This document shows, piece by piece, positions 12,536 to 16,666 of a stretch of 16,666 nt of DNA. Location of the stretch: the NCBI GenBank assembly GCA_905198755.1, contig CAJKDR010000016.1, positions 1 through 16,666 on the forward strand, read 5' to 3'. A program made the position numbers and the translations under genes. This DNA comes from an uncultured Clostridiaceae bacterium. Its GTDB lineage: Bacteria > Bacillota > Clostridia > TANB77 > CAG-508. How positions within the stretch are numbered: position 1 is the stretch's first letter; every line of letters starts with the position of its first letter. The notes under the pieces were generated by a model. It was not told where the DNA came from. It did no database searches and saw only the letters and a list, made by a program, of their open reading frames with translations.

Positions 12536-14827
12536 ATGCCTAAAGATACTAATGAAAAAGAATTAATAGCAAATAACTTAAAATACATAGGGTTAGACTT
12601 AGAAAAAATCCCAGAATTTTTGCTAGAGTATAAAGATGTGGACTTTAAACCTAGTAAAACATATGAAGAAAATACGTTTAAAGTATATAGACACATACAT
12701 TTAAAAGATATACAAATATTATTAACTCCAAAAAATAGATTAAATACAATAGTAGAAAAATATTCAGAAGCAGAACCATTAGCACAATATCTTGATACAG
12801 AAAACGAAGAAAATATCATAAAATATGCAAACTTTTTAAAAATGGCAGAGCATATTAATAAAGAAGAAATAGAAAAAATAGAAGAACAACAAAAAGAACT
12901 AAACAAAAAAGAACCATTTAAAATAAAATACACAAATAATTATCTTTGGCAAATATATTATTCAGAATATACAGGTAAATATTTCATGTTAGTAACAATA
13001 GAAGATTTAGACTACAGTTGTTTCTTTTACTTATTAAAAAAACAAATAGAAGCACAGAAAACAGGAAAAGATGAATTAATATTTGTACCAGTAAATGGTG
13101 TAGATTATACAAGAAGATATTTGAAAAAATCAGAAATATCAGACTTGGAAAAATACATATGGTTATTTTCAAAAGAATGGCCACAAATATATGAAGTTTT
13201 TGATGACGATAATGAACTTGTTATGCATGTTGTTGGAACAACAATTGTATATGATAAAATAAAAACATGGTTTAAAAATTCATTAAAAACAAAAGAAGAA
13301 GCAAATAGATTTTATAAATTAGTAAAAGCACTATTTATACTACAAACAGAATTGCCACATTATTATAAATTTGATACACAAATAGGCGAAGACGGAGAAT
13401 TAGTATTTGAGTATAATTCAAAACTAATAACATATGAAGGATTATCCAAATTTATAAAAGATGAATATAAAAAATATGCAAAAACATTACAAGAAATATT
13501 CGATAAAAAAGAAAAAGATGATATCAAATTAGAAAAATTAAGAGCAGAAGAAAAAGAAAAAAATCTAGAATACTTGTTTAGAGAAAAGCAAGTTGCAACA
13601 TATCTAGAATGTAGAACATCAGTATTTGGAAGAATAAGATATTTCTTTAAAAATAAAAATGGAAAATTTGTAAAAACAAAATCAAAACAAGACAAGAAAA
13701 ACAAAAAAATAAAAGAAGAAATAAAAATAGAAAAAGACATAACAAATAAAATAATAGAAGAAAAAGAATATTATACAATAGAAGATCTAATAAAAATATG
13801 TGTTGAATTAGATAGGATTCAAATAAAAATAAAAAACATAGACTCAGATGTAAAGGCTTTGGAAGATAAAATAAAAAGCCTAGATAATAAAATAAAAAAT
13901 GCAACATTATATATAGAAAAAATAGAAGAACATAAAAAAAGTATATTTGAATTTTGGAAATTTGCAAACAAAGATGAAGCACCAGGATTGAATCCAGGAA
14001 CAGAGGAAAAAGAAAAAAAACAAGAAAAACCAAAATTAAAGAAAACATTTAATTATGAAGAAGACTTTGAAGATTTAGGAATTGAGGCAGACAAGCTACA
14101 AAGAGATAAACTAACAAGAAAAGAATGTGATTCTGTATATATAGCATCAACAGAAATAATAGATGATTTAAATAAAATTAAAGAAGAAAAAGAAATAAAT
14201 TCAGAAGTATTTGATAAACTAAAAAAAGAAGCAGAACAAGAAATAGTATTATTCAACTCAGAAAACTTCGATATATTTGGAAATGTTAAAGAAGATAAAA
14301 CAAAAATAAGTATATTAGCAAATAAAAAACATAGGGAAGTAAAAAAAGACAAATTTAAAATATTAGACATTTCTAAAAATATGCAACTAGAAGAATATGA
14401 AGATAAAATAAAAGAATGTTATGAATCACTAGAAAAAGCATTAAAAAAGATAAAAGCAATTACAGACATAAATCTATATATGACATCAGAAGAAAAACTA
14501 AACACAAAACATATAGCACAATTTCATATAAATCCAATAAATGCAATAGAAGAAACAGATAAGCAAAACGAAAAAATCAACTTATATAAACTAAGCATAA
14601 AAGAAGGAATGAATATAATATATAATACAAATATAATGTATTATGATAATGTAAATAATACATTACCAAAAGGAATGAATATAAGTGATAATGTATTAAT
14701 AGACATGAGTATGTATAAAATAAAACTAAAAAAACAAAAAGTATTTAGAATAAATAAAGATATAAATGATATCGAAACAAAAACAAAGATAGTATGTGTA
14801 TATGAATACGAAATACAAGAAACATAA
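12536..14827 (+). CDS. Uncharacterised charged coiled-coil protein, 763 aa
   Basis: I do not recognise a family. The protein is Lys/Glu-rich, with no signal peptide and no TM segment, so it is probably cytoplasmic. An N-terminal region (about 1-320) looks globular, with aromatic stretches such as YLWQIYYSEYTGKYFM and an EELPHYY-like motif (QTELPHYYKFD). Residues about 325-480 are long charged helices or coiled coil, broken by a basic stretch near 365-395 (SVFGRIRYFFKNKNGKF). A flexible link rich in P/E/K (about 480-510) leads to a second helical region and a beta-looking tail (about 690-763). TTTGGAGG precedes the ATG. The A-ending codon bias matches the core genes, so it seems long resident. 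It stands alone between thrS and efp. A structural or scaffold role is only a guess. Confidence 0.9.
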   Translation: MPKDTNEKELIANNLKYIGLDLEKIPEFLLEYKDVDFKPSKTYEENTFKVYRHIHLKDIQILLTPKNRLNTIVEKYSEAEPLAQYLDTENEENIIKYANFLKMAEHINKEEIEKIEEQQKELNKKEPFKIKYTNNYLWQIYYSEYTGKYFMLVTIEDLDYSCFFYLLKKQIEAQKTGKDELIFVPVNGVDYTRRYLKKSEISDLEKYIWLFSKEWPQIYEVFDDDNELVMHVVGTTIVYDKIKTWFKNSLKTKEEANRFYKLVKALFILQTELPHYYKFDTQIGEDGELVFEYNSKLITYEGLSKFIKDEYKKYAKTLQEIFDKKEKDDIKLEKLRAEEKEKNLEYLFREKQVATYLECRTSVFGRIRYFFKNKNGKFVKTKSKQDKKNKKIKEEIKIEKDITNKIIEEKEYYTIEDLIKICVELDRIQIKIKNIDSDVKALEDKIKSLDNKIKNATLYIEKIEEHKKSIFEFWKFANKDEAPGLNPGTEEKEKKQEKPKLKKTFNYEEDFEDLGIEADKLQRDKLTRKECDSVYIASTEIIDDLNKIKEEKEINSEVFDKLKKEAEQEIVLFNSENFDIFGNVKEDKTKISILANKKHREVKKDKFKILDISKNMQLEEYEDKIKECYESLEKALKKIKAITDINLYMTSEEKLNTKHIAQFHINPINAIEETDKQNEKINLYKLSIKEGMNIIYNTNIMYYDNVNNTLPKGMNISDNVLIDMSMYKIKLKKQKVFRINKDINDIETKTKIVCVYEYEIQET

Positions 14828-14856
14828 GAAAATTATGTAAAATATTAATAAAAACC

Positions 14857-14885
14857 TTGATTTTATAGCAATTTTGGTATAAAAT
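14857..14885 (+). promoter_or_regulatory. Promoter of efp
   Basis: TTGATT (14857-14862), 17 nt, TAAAAT (14880-14885). An overlapping extended -10 reading, TGG-TATAAA (14875-14883), is also possible. Confidence 0.6.
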
Positions 14886-14922
14886 AATAAAGATTTAATA
14901 TAATAATATGGAGGTAGATTTT

Positions 14923-15489
14923 ATGGCAGAAGTATATATGGCAGGAGATGTAAGAAACGGAACAACATTTGAATTAGATAATTCAGTATATAAGGTAGTA
15001 GAGTTCCAACATGTTAAACCAGGAAAAGGAGCAGCATTTGTTAGAACAAAACTAAAAAATGTAATAAATGGATCAGTTATAGAAAAAACATTCAACCCAT
15101 CAGAAAAATTACAAGGTGCAGAAATAGAAAAAAGAGAAATGCAATACTTATATAATGATGGTGAATTATATTACTTTATGGATAACGAAACATACGAACA
15201 AATGCCTTTAAATAAAGAACAATTAGGAGATAGTTTGAAATTCATAAAAGAAAATATGTCAGTAAAAATATTATCATTCAAAGGAAAAGTATTTTCAGTA
15301 GAACCACCAATGTTCGTTGAATTAGAAGTTACATATACAGAACCAGGATTTAGTGGAAATACAACAACAACATCAGGAAAACCAGCAACACTAGAAAATG
15401 GTTATGAAATATCAGTTCCACTATTTGTAAACATCGGAGATGTTATAAAAATAGACACAAGAACTGGTGAATATATGGAAAGAGTATAA
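14923..15489 (+). CDS. efp: Elongation factor P
   Basis: EF-P (188 aa, usual length) binds stalled ribosomes between the P and E sites and restores synthesis of polyproline stretches. The N-terminal KOW-like domain carries the loop [10 protein letters not shown]. The tip lysine is K35, equivalent to the modified K32 of B. subtilis and K34 of E. coli. Two OB-type domains follow, with the family signature near [25 protein letters not shown]. An in-frame ATG exists at 14908. However, GGAGG (14910-14914) overlaps that codon and is correctly spaced for ATG 14923, which gives the expected [10 protein letters not shown]-terminus. The next gene begins 11 nt after its stop, so the two form an operon. 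No modification enzyme gene is visible nearby. Confidence 0.97.
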   Translation: MAEVYMAGDVRNGTTFELDNSVYKVVEFQHVKPGKGAAFVRTKLKNVINGSVIEKTFNPSEKLQGAEIEKREMQYLYNDGELYYFMDNETYEQMPLNKEQLGDSLKFIKENMSVKILSFKGKVFSVEPPMFVELEVTYTEPGFSGNTTTTSGKPATLENGYEISVPLFVNIGDVIKIDTRTGEYMERV

Positions 15490-15500
15490 GGAGAATTTCT

Positions 15501-15983
15501 ATGAAAGAATTACAAGAGAAAGTAAAAGCAATACTTTCAGAAATAGAAAATAACTTCAAAGATGAAAAAGATATAGAATTTGCAAAAACAAAAGTATTAG
15601 AATTATATGAAGTATTTGCAGATGAACTAGAAGAATTGGAAGCAGTATGCTCAGACAAAATAGATATAATAAGTGCTAAATATTCAGTATTAGAAGAAAA
15701 AATGAATGAAGTACAAGAAAGAATAGATAGAATTCAAAAAGATTTCTATGTAGAAGATGAAGAATATGATTTAGATATAGTATGTCCATACTGTGATGCA
15801 GAATTTAATATAGATGTAGATGATGAACTAAAAAAATCAGTTATCTGTCCAGAATGCAACAATGTAATAGAACTAGATTGGAATGACGAAGAAGAAAGTG
15901 GTTGCGGACATGGATGTTCAGGATGTCATCATGATTGTTCACACGATGAAGATGATGAAGAACAAGATGACGAAGACATGTAA
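15501..15983 (+). CDS. Zinc-ribbon protein with Cys/His/acidic tail (CD1247-like)
   Basis: A 160-aa soluble protein encoded with efp. Residues 1-85 are helical and probably coiled coil. A zinc ribbon follows, with C95-x2-C98 (CPYC) and C116-x2-C119 (CPEC). The last 30 residues hold a cluster of C135, H137, C139, C142, H143, H144, C146 and H148, then a run of Asp/Glu, a likely second metal-binding segment. The AAGGAG ribosome binding site overlaps the efp stop. Its position and architecture match the clostridial family with a CD1247 N-terminal domain that I recall next to efp; this is from memory. Function is unknown; a translation-related role is inferred only from the neighbour. Confidence 0.88.
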   Translation: MKELQEKVKAILSEIENNFKDEKDIEFAKTKVLELYEVFADELEELEAVCSDKIDIISAKYSVLEEKMNEVQERIDRIQKDFYVEDEEYDLDIVCPYCDAEFNIDVDDELKKSVICPECNNVIELDWNDEEESGCGHGCSGCHHDCSHDEDDEEQDDEDM

Positions 15984-16666
15984 TTAAAAATAATCTAAAG
16001 GATTGACGGCTTTGCCGTCTTTTTTTATTGTAAAATGCAAGTGAGGACCGTGTGCTAGCACCATTAGTAGGTTTGCCAGAAGAATCTTTATAAGGATTAT
16101 TGCTAACTCCATAAACATATTTAGGACCAACCCTGCCAATGATTTGACCAGCTTTAACAACATCATTAATACTAACAATATAATTGGGATCAACATGATG
16201 ATAAACAAAAGAAAGATTATTGGACTTCAAAACAATACTATAACCACCAGAACCTTGAAAACCAAGAGAAGTAACACGAGCATCACAAACAGCAACAAGA
16301 TTACTACCAGCAGGAGCACCAATATCAATACCTTGATGAAAAGAACTAGCAAACTTAGTAGGAGAGCTACGCTTACCAAAATAAGAATTAATTCTAGTAT
16401 AACCAGGAGTAGGCCAAACAAGACCACTATCACTCAAAGTAAAACTAAAAGAATTAGAAACATTATCTTCAGCATTATTCAAAACATCACTAGAAAATGA
16501 AGGAATAAACAAAACAGGAATAAGTATAAAATTTAAAACAATATTTAAAACAGCACTTAATATAGATCCTTTAACAAGATAACTATTTTCTTCAAAATAG
16601 AACATTACATTTATACATAATTGTGATAAAAATAAGAATAATAAACTTCCTGCTACTGGAGGAACG
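15984..16666 (-). pseudogene. M23 metallopeptidase, frameshifted and 5'-partial
   Basis: The reading frame is open from the window edge and carries an M23 (LytM) domain: YFGKRSSPTKF, then the zinc ligands of FHQGIDIG (H codon 16336-16338, D codon 16324-16326), then YHHVDP. After GKPTNGAST (about 16050) the frame shifts. The remaining conserved end, GPHLHFTIKKDGKAVNPLDYF, is in another frame and stops at 15984. Removing one base (G16050 on the plus strand) gives the standard STGPHLHF motif, so one inserted base explains it. Uncorrected, the HxH zinc motif is lost and the protein would be inactive. Upstream of the M23 part are hydrophobic segments, including LVKGSILSAVLNIVLNFILI. No ribosome binding site precedes ATG 16605, so the real start is probably outside the window. 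Codons are T-rich, unlike the plus-strand genes. Confidence 0.82.
16005..16027 (+). terminator. Terminator of the efp operon inside the antisense M23 gene
   Basis: GACGGC (16005-16010), loop TTT, GCCGTC (16014-16019), then seven T (16020-16026). On the opposite strand the same bases encode IKKDGKAV of the M23 protein. Confidence 0.85.

Noticed and set aside
14053..14370. Long minus-strand frames rich in Leu/Phe/Ser inside the 763-aa gene and inside thrS, ctpA and ftsX
   Set aside because: They arise from the A-rich plus strand read backwards; all are hydrophobic low-complexity shadows with no initiation signals.
15841..15983. C-terminal extension of the minus-strand M23 frame (SRQSFRLFLITCLRHLVLHHLHR) over the zinc-ribbon gene
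   Set aside because: It is the out-of-frame readthrough after the frameshift, antisense to the Cys/His tail; the conserved M23 ending is in the other frame and stops at 15984.
16144..16500. Plus-strand 118-codon frame rich in Asn, Thr, Ser and Ile
   Set aside because: It is antisense to the M23 domain, low in complexity and without a convincing ribosome binding site.

Overview
The window is very AT-rich, with A-ending codons (ATA, GTA, ACA, AAA) dominating most plus-strand genes. Several features point to an uncultured or poorly characterised member of the Clostridia (Bacillota): a transketolase split into two subunits, an ftsE-ftsX-murein hydrolase-ctpA cluster, a threonine T-box upstream of thrS, and efp followed by a zinc-ribbon gene. 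This assignment is inferred from gene content and order. I see no rRNA gene and could not search any database.

Layout. (1) 93-1863: the two transketolase subunits, ending in an intrinsic terminator. (2) 1918-5978: a strong promoter, then ftsE, ftsX (11-nt overlap), a PcsB/EnvC-like coiled-coil M23 hydrolase and a CtpA-type S41 protease. FtsEX is the ATP-driven transmembrane switch that controls the hydrolase during division. (3) 6060-6705: tRNA-Val, tRNA-Asp and tRNA-Phe from one consensus promoter, flanked by an 18-nt direct repeat, then tRNA-Leu(CAA) with its own promoter. (4) 6706-9714: an accessory segment whose genes use different codons. It holds duplicated fragments of the tRNA-Leu 3' end around a structured ~110-nt element, an unknown 209-aa gene behind a hairpin-rich leader, a nested 16-bp palindrome, an MBL-fold hydrolase on the minus strand, and dinD with a LexA-type operator inside its promoter. 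(5) 9743-12119: T-box leader and thrS. (6) 12125-14827: a small zinc-ribbon protein diverging from an unrecognised 763-aa charged coiled-coil protein. (7) 14857-15983: efp and a zinc-ribbon protein with a Cys/His/acidic tail. (8) 15984-16666 (minus): an M23 peptidase gene that is frameshifted, runs off the window, and carries the terminator of the efp operon inside its coding sequence.

The least explained parts are the tRNA-Leu-linked mosaic at 6690-7008, the leader and gene at 7026-7814, the repeated GC-rich hairpin (6060, 6483, 10050), the 763-aa protein, and the M23 gene preceded by flippase-like membrane segments. No CRISPR array, insertion sequence or prophage structure was found.
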